The notes beneath the pieces were generated by a model, which worked only from the letters and a program-made list of their open reading frames with translations, did no database searches and was not told the DNA's origin. From Tabrizicola thermarum (lineage in GTDB: Bacteria > Pseudomonadota > Alphaproteobacteria > Rhodobacterales > Rhodobacteraceae), in contig NZ_QMJY01000081.1 of NCBI RefSeq assembly GCF_003574395.1, positions 111,032-175,031 on the forward strand: 64,000 bases of DNA. Direction: 5' to 3'. The position numbers and the translations under genes are program-made. Positions 25,919 through 36,921 of the stretch are shown one piece after another. The first letter of the stretch is position 1. Each line of letters starts with the position of its first letter.

Positions 25919-28534
25919 GTGACCGAAGACACCGTCACGCCGATGATGGCGCAGTATCTGGAGATCAAGGCCCAGAACCCCGGCGCCCTCCTCTTCTACC
26001 GGATGGGCGACTTCTACGAGATGTTCTTCGACGACGCCGTGGCCGCCGCCGCCGCCCTCGACATCGCGCTCACCAAGCGCGGCCTCCACCTTGGCGAGCC
26101 GATCCCGATGTGCGGCGTCCCGGTCCATTCCGCCGAGGGCTACCTCCTGACCCTGATCCGCAAAGGCTTCCGCGTCGCCATCGCCGAACAGCTGGAAGAC
26201 CCCGCCGAGGCGAAGAAGCGCGGCTCGAAGGCCGTGGTCAGACGCGACGTGGTCCGCCTCGTCACCCCCGGCACGTTGACCGAGGATTCCCTCCTCGAAG
26301 CCCGCCGCCACAACTTCCTCGCCGCCTATGCGGAGGTCCGCGACCAGGCGGCGCTGGCCTGGGCCGACATCTCGACCGGTGAATTCCGGGTGATGCCCTC
26401 CTCCCTCACCCGCCTCTCCCCCGATCTCGCCCGCATCGCCCCGCGCGAGCTTCTCCTCTCCGAAGCCCGCGAACGCGAGATCACGCCCCTCCTCGACAAC
26501 CTCGCCGTGACCCCCCTCAGCCGAGGCAGCTTCGACTCCACCAACGCCGAGCGTCGCCTCTGCGACCTCTTTCAGGTCGCCTCCCTCGACGCCTTCGGCA
26601 GCTTCGACCGGGCCGAGATCTCCGCCATGGGGGCCCTCGTCGACTACCTCCACCTCACCCAGCGCGGGCGGATGCCCCTCCTCCGACCGCCGGTGAAGGA
26701 GCCCCTCGGCGGCACCATGCAGATCGACGCAGCCACCCGCCGCAACCTCGAACTGACCCAGGCCCTCTCCGGCGGCCGCGACGGCTCGCTCCTTTCCGCC
26801 ATCGACCGCACCGTCACGGCCGGCGGCGCCCGCCTCCTCGAACGCCGCCTCTCCTCCCCCTCGCTCGACCTCCACACGATCCACGCGCGCCAGGCCGCCC
26901 TCGACTTCCTCCTCGAATCCCCCTCTCTCCGCGACCAGCTCCGCGAGGCGCTCCGCCGCGTCCCCGACATCGACCGCGCCCTCTCCCGCCTCGCGCTCGA
27001 CCGCGACGGCCCCCGCGACATGGCCGCCATCCGCGCGGGTCTCGAACAGGCGGGCCGCATCGCCACCCTTCTGACCGACGCTCCGCCGCTCCTGGCCGAA
27101 GCCGCACAGGCCCTCGTCGGCCATGACGCGCTGGTGGACCTCCTCACCCGCGCCATCGTCGCCGAACCCCCGCTCCTCAGCCGCGACGGCGGCTATATCG
27201 CGCCCGGCTTCGACCCCGAACTGGACGAAACCCGCGCACTGCGCGACGAAGGCCGCAGCGTCATCGCCCGGATGCAGGCCGACTACATCGAGGCCACCGG
27301 CATCCAGTCCCTCAAGATCAAGCACAACAACGTGCTGGGCTATTTCATCGAGACGACGACCACCCACGAAGACCGCATGCGCGCCATGCCGGAGCTCTTC
27401 ATCCACCGCCAGACCACCGCCGGACAGGTCCGCTTCACCACCCTCGCCCTCTCCGACCTGGAAACCCGCATCCTGAACTCCGCCAACCACGCCCTGGACA
27501 TCGAAAAGCGTCACTATTCCGCCCTCAAGGCCGAAATCCTCGACGCCTCCGCCCCCATCGCCCGGGCCGCCCGCGCGCTGGCCGAGATCGACCTTGCCGC
27601 AGCCTTCGCCGATCTCTCCGCCGAGGAAGGCTGGTGCCGCCCCGAGGTCGACGACAGTCGCGCCTTCCAGATCAGCGCTGGCCGCCACCCCGTTGTCGAA
27701 CGCAGCTTGCGCCGCGACGGCCAACCCTTCGTCGCCAACGACTGCCAACTCACCGACAAGAGCACCCCGGCGATCTGGCTGCTGACCGGCCCCAACATGG
27801 CCGGGAAATCGACCTTCCTGCGCCAGAACGCCCTCATCGCCCTTCTCGCCCAGGCCGGCAGCCACGTCCCAGCCGCTTCAGCCCGCATCGGCCTCGTCTC
27901 CCAGCTGTTCAGCCGGGTCGGGGCGTCCGACGACCTCGCCCGTGGCCGCTCGACCTTCATGGTGGAAATGGTCGAAACCGCCGCGATCCTGAACCAGGCC
28001 GACGACCGCGCGCTGGTGATCCTTGACGAGATCGGCCGCGGCACCGCCACCTACGACGGCCTCTCCATCGCCTGGGCCACGCTGGAACACCTGCACGAGG
28101 TCAACCGCTGCCGCGCGCTGTTCGCCACGCATTACCACGAGATGACCGCGCTGGCGGGCAAGCTGCCGGGCGTGAAGAACGCCACCGTCACGGTGAAGGA
28201 ATGGGAAGGCGAGGTCATCTTCCTGCACGAAGTCCGCGAAGGCGCCGCCGACCGCAGCTATGGCGTGCAGGTCGCGCGGCTTGCAGGCCTTCCCGCATCG
28301 GTCATCGAACGCGCGAAGGTCGTCCTTGAGGCGCTGGAGAAGGGCGAGCGCGAGGGCGGCAAGCAGGCCACCCTGATCGACGACCTCCCCCTCTTCCGCG
28401 CCGCGCCCCCGCCTCCCCCGCCGCAGAAGCAGAAGGTCTCGGCGGTGGAGGAACGGCTGAAGGACATCCACCCGGATGAGCTCACCCCGATGGACGCCCT
28501 GAAATTGATCTATGAAATCAAAAGCCTGGTGTAG
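25919..28534 (+). CDS. mutS: DNA mismatch repair protein MutS
   Basis: The 871-residue protein has the mismatch-reading motif [17 protein letters not shown], with the stacking phenylalanine, near residue 35. The connector, core and clamp domains follow, then the ATPase with [20 protein letters not shown], Walker [19 protein letters not shown] and ATHYHEM. It recognises mismatches and recruits MutL. The start is a GTG at 25919 with AGGGGGA upstream. The TAG stop (28532-28534) lies inside the left arm of a 12-bp hairpin shared with the convergent grpE. Confidence 0.98.
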   Translation: MTEDTVTPMMAQYLEIKAQNPGALLFYRMGDFYEMFFDDAVAAAAALDIALTKRGLHLGEPIPMCGVPVHSAEGYLLTLIRKGFRVAIAEQLEDPAEAKKRGSKAVVRRDVVRLVTPGTLTEDSLLEARRHNFLAAYAEVRDQAALAWADISTGEFRVMPSSLTRLSPDLARIAPRELLLSEAREREITPLLDNLAVTPLSRGSFDSTNAERRLCDLFQVASLDAFGSFDRAEISAMGALVDYLHLTQRGRMPLLRPPVKEPLGGTMQIDAATRRNLELTQALSGGRDGSLLSAIDRTVTAGGARLLERRLSSPSLDLHTIHARQAALDFLLESPSLRDQLREALRRVPDIDRALSRLALDRDGPRDMAAIRAGLEQAGRIATLLTDAPPLLAEAAQALVGHDALVDLLTRAIVAEPPLLSRDGGYIAPGFDPELDETRALRDEGRSVIARMQADYIEATGIQSLKIKHNNVLGYFIETTTTHEDRMRAMPELFIHRQTTAGQVRFTTLALSDLETRILNSANHALDIEKRHYSALKAEILDASAPIARAARALAEIDLAAAFADLSAEEGWCRPEVDDSRAFQISAGRHPVVERSLRRDGQPFVANDCQLTDKSTPAIWLLTGPNMAGKSTFLRQNALIALLAQAGSHVPAASARIGLVSQLFSRVGASDDLARGRSTFMVEMVETAAILNQADDRALVILDEIGRGTATYDGLSIAWATLEHLHEVNRCRALFATHYHEMTALAGKLPGVKNATVTVKEWEGEVIFLHEVREGAADRSYGVQVARLAGLPASVIERAKVVLEALEKGEREGGKQATLIDDLPLFRAAPPPPPPQKQKVSAVEERLKDIHPDELTPMDALKLIYEIKSLV

Positions 28535-28556
28535 GGTGCGCTACAGCGCACCCTAC
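28531..28556. terminator. Perfect 12-bp hairpin between mutS and grpE
   Basis: GTAGGGTGCGCT (28531-28542) and AGCGCACCCTAC (28545-28556) are exact inverted copies with a 2-base loop. The mutS stop codon is within the left arm and grpE (minus) ends four bases further on. Such GTAGGGTGCG palindromes are also seen as repeated elements in other bacteria, so it may be a repeat that serves as a two-way terminator. Confidence 0.7.
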
Positions 28557-28559
28557 GGT

Positions 28560-29090
28560 TCACTCCGCCGTGTTCGACGACACCCCGACCTGCGCGGGCC
28601 GCAACAGGCGGTCGTGCAGCATGAACCCTTCGGTCGCCACCTGGATGATCTGCCCGGCCTTCGTCCCCGGCAAGGGCGCCTCGAACATCGCCTGATGCAG
28701 CTGCGGATCGAACTGGTCGCCCACGGCGGGCGAGATCATCGTGATTCCATGCTTTGTCATCACATTGGTCAGCTCGCGCAGGGTCAGCTCCACCCCCTCG
28801 ATCAGCGCCGCCGAGGCCGCCCGGGACTCTTCCGGGATCGCCTGGATGGCCCGGTTCAGATTGTCGTAGACCGGCAAGAGGTCCCGCGCGAGCCGCGTGC
28901 TCCCATACATCTCGGCCTCTTTCCGGTCGCGTTCCGCCCGCTTGCGGCTGTTCTCGGCATCCGCCAGCGCCCGCATGAACTTGTCGCGCAACTCGTCGCG
29001 CTCGGCCCGCAAGGCCTCAAGCTCATCGACTTCGGGGGTTTCAAGCTCTTCCAGCTCCACCTGCTCGGCAGAGATTTCTTCCTGCGACAT
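28560..29090 (-). CDS. grpE: Nucleotide exchange factor GrpE
   Basis: The 176-residue protein has a long N-terminal coiled coil (ALRAERDELRDKFMRALADA, ENSRKRAERDRKEAE) and the C-terminal beta domain with the family signature (FDPQLHQAMFEAPLPGTKAG followed by IIQVATEGFMLHDRLLRPA). It releases ADP from DnaK. The ATG at 29090 begins MSQEEISAEQVELEE. It lies 13 bases downstream of hrcA on the same strand, forming an hrcA-grpE operon. Confidence 0.96.
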   Translation of the reverse strand: MSQEEISAEQVELEELETPEVDELEALRAERDELRDKFMRALADAENSRKRAERDRKEAEMYGSTRLARDLLPVYDNLNRAIQAIPEESRAASAALIEGVELTLRELTNVMTKHGITMISPAVGDQFDPQLHQAMFEAPLPGTKAGQIIQVATEGFMLHDRLLRPAQVGVSSNTAE

Positions 29091-29103
29091 TCGTCCGTCC
29101 TTT

Positions 29104-30174
29104 TCAGCCCTTGCCGCGGTCACTGACCAGGCGGCCCACCAGCTGGGCGGTGTAATCGACGATCGGGACGATCCGGCCATAGTTCAGCCGGGTCGGACCG
29201 ATGACGCCCACCGCGCCGATGATCTTCCGATCCGCGTTCATATAGGGAGAAACCACCAGACTTGAACCGGAAAGTGAGAAAAGCTTGTTCTCGGACCCAA
29301 TAAAAATGCGCACGCCTTCGCCCGCCTCTGTCAGGTTCAGGAATTCGGCAATATCCCGCTTGCGCTCCAGATCGTCGAACAGTACGCGGATCCGCTCGAT
29401 TTCAGCCTGATCCGCCACGTTGTCGATCAGATTGGACCGGCCGCGCACGATCAGCCGCTCCGACGGCTCGCCCGCGTTCTCCCACAGCGCAATGCCGCTT
29501 TCGACCAATTCCCGCGCCAGCGAATCGATCTCCTGCCGGCGCCGGGCGATTTCGCTGGCCATGCTGGATCGCAGCTCCGACAGGGTCCGCCCCTCGGCCA
29601 GCGCATTCAGGAAATTCGCCGCTTCCCGCATCGAGGACGGCGTCTGCCCCGGCGGCGGCACGAAAACCCGGTTTTCCACCTGCCCGTCGGCAAAGACCAG
29701 CACCACCAGCGCCCGGTCGGCGGCCAGGCTGACGAACTCGATATGCCGGATCGCCGCCTCGCGCTTGGGCGCCAGCACCACGCTTGCCCCCCGGGTGATC
29801 ACCGACAGCGCCGCGCCCACCTCGTCCAGCAGGGTCGTCACGTCGTGGTCGTTCATGCCCAGGGTCGCGTCGATCTTTTCCTGATCCTCCGGCGCGACCT
29901 GGCCCACCTCCAGCAGGCTGTCCACGAATATCCGCAGGCCCATCTGTGTCGGCACCCGCCCGGCCGAGACATGCGGGCTGTCCAGCAACCCCAGATACTC
30001 CAGATCCTGCATGACATTGCGCACCGTCGCGGCCGAGACCTTCTCGGACATGCTCCGCGTCAGCGTGCGCGACCCCACCGGCTCGCCCGAGGACAGATAG
30101 CCCTCCACCACGCGGCGAAACACCTCGCGCGTGCGGTCGTTCATGTCGGCCAGAATGGGTTGCGGCGTCGTCAT
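29104..30174 (-). CDS. hrcA: Heat-inducible transcription repressor HrcA
   Basis: The 356-residue protein has an N-terminal winged helix ([69 protein letters not shown]), then the GAF-like domain ending [19 protein letters not shown]. HrcA represses chaperone genes through the CIRCE element; I found no CIRCE site in the window. The chosen ATG at 30174 gives ten residues before the common MNDRTRE start. It is divergent from rph (67 bases between starts). Confidence 0.95.
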   Translation of the reverse strand: MTTPQPILADMNDRTREVFRRVVEGYLSSGEPVGSRTLTRSMSEKVSAATVRNVMQDLEYLGLLDSPHVSAGRVPTQMGLRIFVDSLLEVGQVAPEDQEKIDATLGMNDHDVTTLLDEVGAALSVITRGASVVLAPKREAAIRHIEFVSLAADRALVVLVFADGQVENRVFVPPPGQTPSSMREAANFLNALAEGRTLSELRSSMASEIARRRQEIDSLARELVESGIALWENAGEPSERLIVRGRSNLIDNVADQAEIERIRVLFDDLERKRDIAEFLNLTEAGEGVRIFIGSENKLFSLSGSSLVVSPYMNADRKIIGAVGVIGPTRLNYGRIVPIVDYTAQLVGRLVSDRGKG

Positions 30175-30241
30175 GGTAATCGGGGTTGCATCCGTGGCTC
30201 TTGGTTGCATATGTGGCCGCATTCCCAGGAAAGGTTCGGCA

Positions 30242-30958
30242 ATGCGCCCGTCAGGCAGAAAACTAAGCGATCTTCGGGCGGTTTCAATCGAAACCAACGT
30301 GATGAAACATGCCGAGGGCTCCTGCCTCATCAGGATGGGCGAAACCCACGTCCTCTGCTCGGCCACGATCGAGGACAAGGCGCCCCCCTTCCTGAAGAAT
30401 ACCGGGCAGGGCTGGGTGACTGCCGAATACGGAATGCTGCCGCGCGCGACAAACTCGCGCACGAGGCGAGAGGCGGCGGCGGGCAAGCAATCGGGCCGGA
30501 CGCAGGAAATTCAACGGCTTATCGGACGAGCCCTGCGGGCGGGCGTGGATCGGCAGGCCCTGGGCGAACGGCAGATCGTCATCGACTGCGATGTGATCCA
30601 GGCCGATGGCGGCACCCGCTGCGCCTCGATCACCGGCGGCTGGGTTGCGCTGCGGCTGGCCGTGAACAAGCTGCTGGCCTCCGGCCTCATCACCTCCGAC
30701 CCGATCCTCGACCACGTTTCGGCGGTCTCTTGCGGCGTCTATGCCGGTCAACCCGTCCTCGACCTCGACTATGCCGAAGATTCGGCGGCCGGGACGGACG
30801 GCAATTTCGTCATGACCGGCGCGGGCAAGCTGATCGAGGTGCAGATGTCCGCCGAGGGGTCCGCTTTCAGCCAGGACGAGCTTCTGCACCTCCTCGACCT
30901 CGCCCGCCAGGGCAACGCCGCCCTCGTCACCGCCCAACGCGCGGCCTTGGGCCTCTAG
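30242..30958 (+). CDS. rph: Ribonuclease PH
   Basis: The 238-residue phosphorolytic exonuclease shows [19 protein letters not shown], the phosphate-binding [20 protein letters not shown], and [20 protein letters not shown]. It trims the 3' ends of tRNA precursors. The ATG at 30242 is the family start. It leads the rph-rdgB-hemW operon, with rdgB beginning one base after its stop. Confidence 0.97.
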   Translation: MRPSGRKLSDLRAVSIETNVMKHAEGSCLIRMGETHVLCSATIEDKAPPFLKNTGQGWVTAEYGMLPRATNSRTRREAAAGKQSGRTQEIQRLIGRALRAGVDRQALGERQIVIDCDVIQADGGTRCASITGGWVALRLAVNKLLASGLITSDPILDHVSAVSCGVYAGQPVLDLDYAEDSAAGTDGNFVMTGAGKLIEVQMSAEGSAFSQDELLHLLDLARQGNAALVTAQRAALGL

Positions 30959-30959
30959 G

Positions 30960-31565
30960 ATGCTCAAGCGCGGGGATCGACTGCTGGTCGCCACGCATAA
31001 CCGTGGCAAGCTGGAAGAGATCGCCGATCTCCTCTCTGACTTCGACGTGACCGTCGTCGGGGCCGGAGAGCTCGGCCTGCCCGAGCCCGAGGAAACCGAG
31101 ACCACCTTCGTCGGAAACGCGCGCCTCAAGGCCCATGCTGCCGCGAAAGCCTCGGGCCTTGTGGCGCTGGCCGACGACTCGGGCCTCGCGGTCGATGCCC
31201 TTGGCGGGGCCCCCGGCGTCTTCACCGCCGACTGGGCCACAACCGCGAAAGGCCGCGACTTCAAGATCGGAATGGAGCGCGTCTGGCGCGAGCTGGAGGC
31301 AATCCACGCCCCCGAACCGCGCACCGCCCAGTTCTGCTGCACTCTCGTCCTCGCCGCGCCCGATGGCCGGGACCTTGTCTTCGAAGGCAAATCCCCCGGC
31401 CGCCTCGTCTGGCCCGGCCGCGGCGAGCAAGGCCACGGCTTCGACCCGATCTTCCTGCCCGATGGCTACACCCAGACCTTCGGCGAGATGGACCGCTGGG
31501 AGAAGAACCGCCTCTCCCACCGGGCCGACGCCTTCCGCAAACTCGTCGCGGCTCTGGTCCCCTGA
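30960..31565 (+). CDS. rdgB: XTP/dITP (non-canonical purine NTP) pyrophosphatase
   Basis: The 201-residue Ham1-family protein has LLVATHNRGKLEEIADLL at the N-terminus, ETTFVGNARLKAHAAAKASG, ADDSGLAVDALGGAPGVFTA and GHGFDPIFLPDGYTQTFGEM. It removes dITP and XTP from the nucleotide pool. It starts one base after the rph stop, and its own stop overlaps the hemW start (TGATG). Confidence 0.96.
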   Translation: MLKRGDRLLVATHNRGKLEEIADLLSDFDVTVVGAGELGLPEPEETETTFVGNARLKAHAAAKASGLVALADDSGLAVDALGGAPGVFTADWATTAKGRDFKIGMERVWRELEAIHAPEPRTAQFCCTLVLAAPDGRDLVFEGKSPGRLVWPGRGEQGHGFDPIFLPDGYTQTFGEMDRWEKNRLSHRADAFRKLVAALVP

Positions 31566-32737
31566 TGGAGGACTGGCGCCACGCGGGCTTCGGCCTGTAT
31601 ATACACTGGCCCTTCTGCCAGTCGAAATGCCCCTACTGCGACTTCAACAGCCATGTCGCCGCCCGCATCGACCAGGCCCGCTGGCTGCACGCGTTTCAGG
31701 CGGAAATCGACCGCATCGGCGCGCTGACCCAGGGCCGCATCCTGAACACCGTCTTCTTCGGCGGCGGCACGCCTTCCTTGATGGAGGCCGCCACCGTCCA
31801 GGGCATCCTCGACCGCATCCGCGCCACCTGGACCCTGGCGAACGATGTCGAAATCACCCTTGAAGCCAACCCCGGCAGCGTCGAAGCCGCCCGCTTCGAC
31901 GGCTACGCCAAGGCCGGCGTCAACCGCGTTTCCCTTGGAATTCAATCGCTTGATCCAGACGATCTGCGTCGCCTCGGCCGGATGCACACGGTGGACGAGG
32001 CCGCCAGGGCCATCGCCATCGCCCAATCCACCTTCGACCGCGTCTCCATCGACCTGATCTACGCCCGCCAGAACCAGACCCTCTCCGCCTGGCGCGACGA
32101 ACTGAACCGCGCGCTGGACTTCGGCACCTCGCACCTGTCGCTGTACCAGCTGACCATCGAGGACGGCACTGTCTTCGGCCAGATGCACGCAAAGAACCTG
32201 CTGAAGGGCCTGCCCGAGGAAGACCTCGCCGCCGACATGTTCGAACTGACGCAAGAGATCACTCGCGCCGCCGGCCTCCCCGCCTACGAGGTGTCGAATC
32301 ACGCGCGCCCGGGCGACGAATCACGCCACAACCTGATCTACTGGCGCATGGGCGATTATGCGGGAATCGGCCCCGGCGCACATGGCCGACTCACCCTCGA
32401 TTCGGCCCGATTCGCCACTGAAGCAGAGCGTCAGCCGACCCCCTGGCTGGATCAGACCCTGGCCCACCCCGGGTCAGCGGAACGCGTCGAACGCCTCACG
32501 CCCGAGGACCGCGCCGCCGAATACCTGATGTTCGCCCTGCGGCTGAAAGAGGGGGCATCGCTCTCGCGGTTCCAGGCTCTTCGGGGATCGCCCCTGTCTG
32601 CGGCGGGCCTTGCCGAAATGATCGATCTCGGCTTCCTGCATCAGGACGGCGACCGCGTTCATACGACCGAGACCGGGGTCATGATGCTGAACGGCATCCT
32701 CCGCGCCTTGCTGGCGGACCGGCAAAGCGCGGGCTGA
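31565..32737 (+). CDS. hemW: Radical SAM heme chaperone HemW
   Basis: The 390-residue protein has the radical-SAM cysteines in WPFCQSKCPYCDFNSH, followed by FFGGGTPSLM, LEANPGS, RVSLGIQSLDPDDLRRLGR and the HemW-type C-terminal domain (YEVSNHARPGDESRHNLIYW). This family was formerly annotated as coproporphyrinogen oxidase-like, but the fourth cysteine pattern and C-terminus fit the heme chaperone HemW. It ends directly against the convergent parB stop with no gap. Confidence 0.93.
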   Translation: MEDWRHAGFGLYIHWPFCQSKCPYCDFNSHVAARIDQARWLHAFQAEIDRIGALTQGRILNTVFFGGGTPSLMEAATVQGILDRIRATWTLANDVEITLEANPGSVEAARFDGYAKAGVNRVSLGIQSLDPDDLRRLGRMHTVDEAARAIAIAQSTFDRVSIDLIYARQNQTLSAWRDELNRALDFGTSHLSLYQLTIEDGTVFGQMHAKNLLKGLPEEDLAADMFELTQEITRAAGLPAYEVSNHARPGDESRHNLIYWRMGDYAGIGPGAHGRLTLDSARFATEAERQPTPWLDQTLAHPGSAERVERLTPEDRAAEYLMFALRLKEGASLSRFQALRGSPLSAAGLAEMIDLGFLHQDGDRVHTTETGVMMLNGILRALLADRQSAG

Positions 32738-33634
32738 TCAATCTTCATCTGGTAGCTGAGACAGAATTCGGCACAACCTGTCGAGGTCGTCCAGCGATCC
32801 ATAGCGGATCACCAGCTCCCCGCTCTCTCCGCCCGGCGCATGTTCGATCCGCACCGGCATCTTCAGGTTCGCCGAAAGATCCCCCTCCAGTGCCCGCGTG
32901 TCCGCGTCCTTCTCCGCTCCACTGGCAGCCTTCGCAGATGGTGTTTTCGCCGTCTCCTGCGCCTTCATCAGACGCTCGACCTCGCGCACCGACAGGCCCT
33001 TGGCCACGATCTGCGCGGCCAGTTCGCTGGCTTTCGGGCTGCCGATCAGCGCCCGGGCATGACCGGCCGACAGCTTCCCGTCGCGCACAAGATCCTGCAC
33101 ATCATCCGGCAGCGTCAACAGCCGCAGCAGATTCGCGACATGGCTGCGGCTCTTGCTCAGCGCCTCGGCCAGCTTCTCCTGCGTGTGCCCGAATCGGGTC
33201 ATCAGCTGCCGGAACCCAAGCGCCTCTTCGATGGCGTTCAGATCCGATCGCTGGATGTTCTCGATGATCGCGACTTCCAGCACTTCCGTATCGCTAAGCT
33301 CCCGCACTACAACAGGAACTTCGTGCAGCTGAGCCAACTGCGCCGCCCGCCAGCGCCGCTCGCCCGCGACGATCTCATACACATCCCGCCCCGGCTTCCG
33401 CCGCACGATCAGAGGCTGGATCACGCCCTTCTGCCGAATCGAATCAGCGAGGCTCTCCAGCTCGTCCTGCCGGAAATCCAGCCGTGGCTGTTGCGGATTC
33501 GGCTCCAGCTTTTCCACCGGGACGTGCAGCTCTGCCTTGCGCGGTGCCGCCATCTGCTCCGGACCCGCCAGATGGACGTCCGCCATCAAGGCGGACAACC
33601 CACGGCCAAGGCCCCTCTTCTCCGTCTTTGACAT
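32738..33634 (-). CDS. parB: Chromosome partitioning protein ParB
   Basis: The 298-residue protein has the N-terminal RGLGRGLSALMAD, the CTP-binding motifs GERRWRAAQLA and IENIQRSDLNAIEEALG, a helix-turn-helix (HTQEKLAEALSKSRSHVANL) and a C-terminal dimer domain. ParB loads at parS and slides as a CTP-dependent clamp. I use the ATG at 33634, two bases after the parA stop; an upstream TTG would overlap parA. Two parS sites lie within this cluster. Confidence 0.96.
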   Translation of the reverse strand: MSKTEKRGLGRGLSALMADVHLAGPEQMAAPRKAELHVPVEKLEPNPQQPRLDFRQDELESLADSIRQKGVIQPLIVRRKPGRDVYEIVAGERRWRAAQLAQLHEVPVVVRELSDTEVLEVAIIENIQRSDLNAIEEALGFRQLMTRFGHTQEKLAEALSKSRSHVANLLRLLTLPDDVQDLVRDGKLSAGHARALIGSPKASELAAQIVAKGLSVREVERLMKAQETAKTPSAKAASGAEKDADTRALEGDLSANLKMPVRIEHAPGGESGELVIRYGSLDDLDRLCRILSQLPDED

Positions 33635-33636
33635 GC

Positions 33637-34446
33637 TCAAGCCTCTGAAACTTCCGGGGTTTTGCGGCGGTCGGCGATTTCCCTCGCCAGCGCGCGATAG
33701 GCTTCCGCACCCTTCGACGCCGGATCGTAAGTCAGTACCGGCAGCGCATAGGACGGCGCTTCGCTGATTCGCACGTTGCGCGGAATTGTTGTCTTCATCA
33801 CCAGGTCGCCCATGTTCGCCCGGGCATCAGCCTCGACCTGAGCAGTCAACCTGTTGCGCCGATCATGCATGGTCAACACAATACCTTCGATCCGCAGGTC
33901 CGGGTTGGCCGATCGCCGCACGTCCCGGATCGTCAGCATCAGCTGAGAAAGCCCTTCCAGAGCAAAGAACTCGCATTGCAGCGGGACAAGCACCGAATCG
34001 CTTGCGACAAGAGCGTTGACTGTCAGCAGGCTCAGCGCCGGCGGGCAGTCGATCAGGATGTAGTCAAAGCCGTAGGCGTCCATTTCCGGCCGCCGCAGCG
34101 CATCGTGCAGCAAGTAGCTGCGCTTCTCGTTGGACACGATGTCCAGGTCGGCCGACGCGAGATCCGCGTTCGCCGGAATGATCATGACGTCGGGAATTCC
34201 GGTCTCGATCACAACATCCTGTAGGTCTGCCCCGTCGACAATCAAGTCATAGCTCGTCTTCTTCCGTGCGTCCGGGCGGATGCCAAGACCGGTCGAAGAG
34301 TTCCCCTGCGGATCGGTGTCGACGAGAAGAACTTTCTTCCCCAGCTCTGCGAGGCCAGCTGCCAGATTGATCGCTGTTGTCGTCTTTCCCACGCCACCTT
34401 TCTGGTTAGCCAGCGCAAGGATGTAAGTCTCGTCAGTCTTGGGCAC
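33637..34446 (-). CDS. parA: Chromosome partitioning ATPase ParA
   Basis: The 269-residue deviant-Walker ATPase has [20 protein letters not shown], the [16 protein letters not shown] switch and [15 protein letters not shown]. It drives segregation of ParB-parS complexes. The start is a GTG at 34446, as no ATG precedes the P-loop; it overlaps the end of rsmG by 14 bases. It is part of the minus-strand run rho-mnmE-mnmG-rsmG-parA-parB. Confidence 0.96.
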   Translation of the reverse strand: MPKTDETYILALANQKGGVGKTTTAINLAAGLAELGKKVLLVDTDPQGNSSTGLGIRPDARKKTSYDLIVDGADLQDVVIETGIPDVMIIPANADLASADLDIVSNEKRSYLLHDALRRPEMDAYGFDYILIDCPPALSLLTVNALVASDSVLVPLQCEFFALEGLSQLMLTIRDVRRSANPDLRIEGIVLTMHDRRNRLTAQVEADARANMGDLVMKTTIPRNVRISEAPSYALPVLTYDPASKGAEAYRALAREIADRRKTPEVSEA

Positions 34447-35059
34447 GGCGGATGTTCCTGATCACTAGAAGAGCTGCCTCTGCATCGGAAAGGCTAGGCT
34501 GGTGGACGACGTCGAATGACCACGCTTTGCGGGCTTCGACAACTTCAGTCTCATAGCGTGCGCCCTTGGGGAAGATCGCAACGCCATCAAGAGCAAGATG
34601 CTGATCAGCAAACGCGAGAAGGTCGGCAAGGTGAGCAAGCGCACGAGCAGAAACAACGTCCGCAGACAAAGCTGGAACTGATTCGATTCGTTTGCTCAGA
34701 ATAGTAACGGACAGATCCAGTGCTTGCGCTGCCTGGCGCAGGAACGTTGCTTTCCGCAGATCGGATTCGACAAGCGTTACTCTCAAGCTTGGCTTCAATT
34801 CTCGCGAGAGGATCGCAACAACAAGCCCCGGAAGCCCAGCTCCAGACCCCAGATCAGCCCAAGTCTGAGCTTTTTCGGGGCAGAACGTGAAGACTTGCGC
34901 TGAATCGACGATGTGTCGCACCCAGAAATCCGCGAGCGTGCTCTTGCTTACCAGGTTGATTGCTGTGTTCCAGCGCTGCACAAGCGATTCGTACGCTTGC
35001 AAGGCAGATAATGTTTCACGTGAAACATCCAGCCCGGGAAGACCGCGTGTCATTGTCAT
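34433..35059 (-). CDS. rsmG: 16S rRNA (guanine-N7) methyltransferase
   Basis: The 208-residue protein has [26 protein letters not shown], and the SAM-binding [18 protein letters not shown]. It methylates G527 of 16S rRNA. The ATG at 35059 overlaps the mnmG stop by four bases (ATGA). A perfect parS site (35012-35027) is embedded near its 5' end, where it encodes the residues DVSRET, so the coding sequence here is under a second, DNA-level constraint. Confidence 0.96.
   Translation of the reverse strand: MTMTRGLPGLDVSRETLSALQAYESLVQRWNTAINLVSKSTLADFWVRHIVDSAQVFTFCPEKAQTWADLGSGAGLPGLVVAILSRELKPSLRVTLVESDLRKATFLRQAAQALDLSVTILSKRIESVPALSADVVSARALAHLADLLAFADQHLALDGVAIFPKGARYETEVVEARKAWSFDVVHQPSLSDAEAALLVIRNIRRAQD
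35012..35027. other. parS centromere site (perfect)
   Basis: TGTTTCACGTGAAACA matches the 16-bp parS consensus at all positions. It lies inside rsmG, 1.4 kb from the parB start, and is where ParB is expected to load. Confidence 0.92.
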
Positions 35060-36921
35060 CCTGCAAGCCGATCTGCAAGCGGCTTCCGCAAATGCGCAAG
35101 CAGAAGCAGCAGCGCTGCTGGAGTAACCCCTTCGATTCGCGAGGCTTGCAGAATCGATTCGGGCTTCGCTCGACCAAGCTTCTGTTTCAGCTCGTTTGAC
35201 AGGCCTGAAATCCGCGTGTAGTCAAAGCCCGAAGGGATACGCTGCGTTTCCTGCCGCCGCAGATCGGCGATTTCCTTGGCCTGACGATCGGAATATTGAT
35301 CGTATGTCGCGTCGATTTGCAGCTGCTCAAGCACCTCGCGGCTCAACATCCGGTAGGCCGGCAGCGCATTTTCCACTACATTCAGATCCACACCCGGAAG
35401 GGACAGCACGTCGTAGGCAGAGCGCCGCCCGCCATCCTTGCTGACTGCGATACCGATTTCGTTCAGCACTCTTGGCGCGATCATTTCAGCCCGCAAAGCC
35501 GCACGGCCCGATTCCAGCGCGTCGAGTTTCGCTTCGAACGCCCGCTGCCGCGCGACCGAAACGCAGCCGGCTGCGATGCCCACGGGCGTCAACCTCCGGT
35601 CGGCATTGTCGGCCCGCACTGTCAGCCGGAACTCGGCGCGCGACGTGAACATCCGGTAGGGCTCCGTCACCCCCCTTGTTGTAAGATCGTCGATCATCAC
35701 GCCGATGTAGCTGTCGGTCCGGCTGAACTCTACGGGATCGCAGCCCCTAGATGCTGCTGCTGCATTAAGGCCAGCCACAATGCCTTGCGCCCCCGCTTCT
35801 TCATATCCCGTCGTTCCATTGATCTGGCCCGCAAAATACAGACCGCGGATCGCGCGGGTCTCCAGCGTCCGATGCAGGCTGCGCGGGTCGAAATAATCGT
35901 ATTCGATGGCATAGCCGGGTTGCAGGATAGTGGCCTGTTCCAGGCCGGGAATCGTTCGGATGTAGGCGTGTTGCACATCTTCGGGCAGAGAGGTCGACAG
36001 TCCGTTCGGATAAACGGTGCTATCGTCCAGTCCCTCCGGCTCCAGAAAGACCTGATGCGAGGTCTTGTCTGCGAATCGCACGACCTTGTCTTCGATCGAC
36101 GGGCAATAGCGCGGGCCGACACCTTCGATATGGCCCCCATACATGGCGGAGCGACTCAGGTTATCCCGCACGATCTGGTGAGTCGCCTCGGACGTATGGG
36201 TGATTCCACAGGAAATCTGCCTGGCCTCGGGGGCGCGGTTCAGGAACGAAAACACGGACGGAACTTCGTCCCCCGGCTGGCTCTCCAGTCGCGACCAGTC
36301 GATGGTCCGCCCGTCCAGCCGCGGCGGAGTGCCCGTCTTCAGCCGCCCCACGGGCAGCGCAAGTTCGGACAGTTGCGCTGCAAGGACCTTCGAGGGCGAA
36401 TCACCCATCCGTCCGCCTGCCATCCGACGGTCGCCAATGTGAATCACGCCGTTCAGGAACGTCCCTGCCGTCAGCACCACATGGCCCGACGACAACTCGA
36501 CGCCCGAGGCAAGAACAACCCCCGCCACAGCACCGCCGGACAGCCGCAGCCGCGCCACCTCACCCTCGATGACCTCCAGCCCCGGCGTCGCCAGAAGCTC
36601 GGCCCGCATCGCCTCGCGGTAGAGACGCCGGTCGATCTGCGCGCGCGGGCCCTGCACTGCCGGGCCCTTGCGCCGGTTCAGCAAGCGGAACTGGATTCCC
36701 GCCCGGTCCGCCATCCGGCCCATCAGCCCGTCCAGCGCATCGATCTCACGCACGAGGTGACCCTTCCCCAGGCCTCCGATCGCCGGGTTGCAGGACATCG
36801 CGCCCAAGGTCTCGATCCGCAACGTCACCAAGGCCGTCGCTACGCCCATCCGGGCCGCTGCCGCTGCCGCCTCGGCGCCCGCATGGCCGCCGCCGATCAC
36901 GATGACGTCGTAGTGTTTCAC
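35056..36921 (-). CDS. mnmG: tRNA uridine 5-carboxymethylaminomethyl modification enzyme MnmG
   Basis: The 621-residue FAD protein has [21 protein letters not shown] at the N-terminus, [20 protein letters not shown], the NADH-binding part, TGTFLNG, and [21 protein letters not shown]. With MnmE it makes the cmnm5 modification of wobble uridine. The start codon is GTG (36919-36921), and it lies within a near-perfect parS site, so start codon and centromere site overlap. It lies 9 bases downstream of mnmE. Confidence 0.97.
   Translation of the reverse strand: MKHYDVIVIGGGHAGAEAAAAAARMGVATALVTLRIETLGAMSCNPAIGGLGKGHLVREIDALDGLMGRMADRAGIQFRLLNRRKGPAVQGPRAQIDRRLYREAMRAELLATPGLEVIEGEVARLRLSGGAVAGVVLASGVELSSGHVVLTAGTFLNGVIHIGDRRMAGGRMGDSPSKVLAAQLSELALPVGRLKTGTPPRLDGRTIDWSRLESQPGDEVPSVFSFLNRAPEARQISCGITHTSEATHQIVRDNLSRSAMYGGHIEGVGPRYCPSIEDKVVRFADKTSHQVFLEPEGLDDSTVYPNGLSTSLPEDVQHAYIRTIPGLEQATILQPGYAIEYDYFDPRSLHRTLETRAIRGLYFAGQINGTTGYEEAGAQGIVAGLNAAAASRGCDPVEFSRTDSYIGVMIDDLTTRGVTEPYRMFTSRAEFRLTVRADNADRRLTPVGIAAGCVSVARQRAFEAKLDALESGRAALRAEMIAPRVLNEIGIAVSKDGGRRSAYDVLSLPGVDLNVVENALPAYRMLSREVLEQLQIDATYDQYSDRQAKEIADLRRQETQRIPSGFDYTRISGLSNELKQKLGRAKPESILQASRIEGVTPAALLLLLAHLRKPLADRLAG

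Noticed and set aside
25496..27865. Minus-strand open frame of about 789 codons opposite the hslU end and mutS
   Set aside because: Glycine/glutamate-rich shadow of mutS; no family features.
31565..32737. Annotation as oxygen-independent coproporphyrinogen III oxidase (HemN)
   Set aside because: Length, the cysteine motif and the C-terminal domain fit the HemW chaperone group better than HemN.
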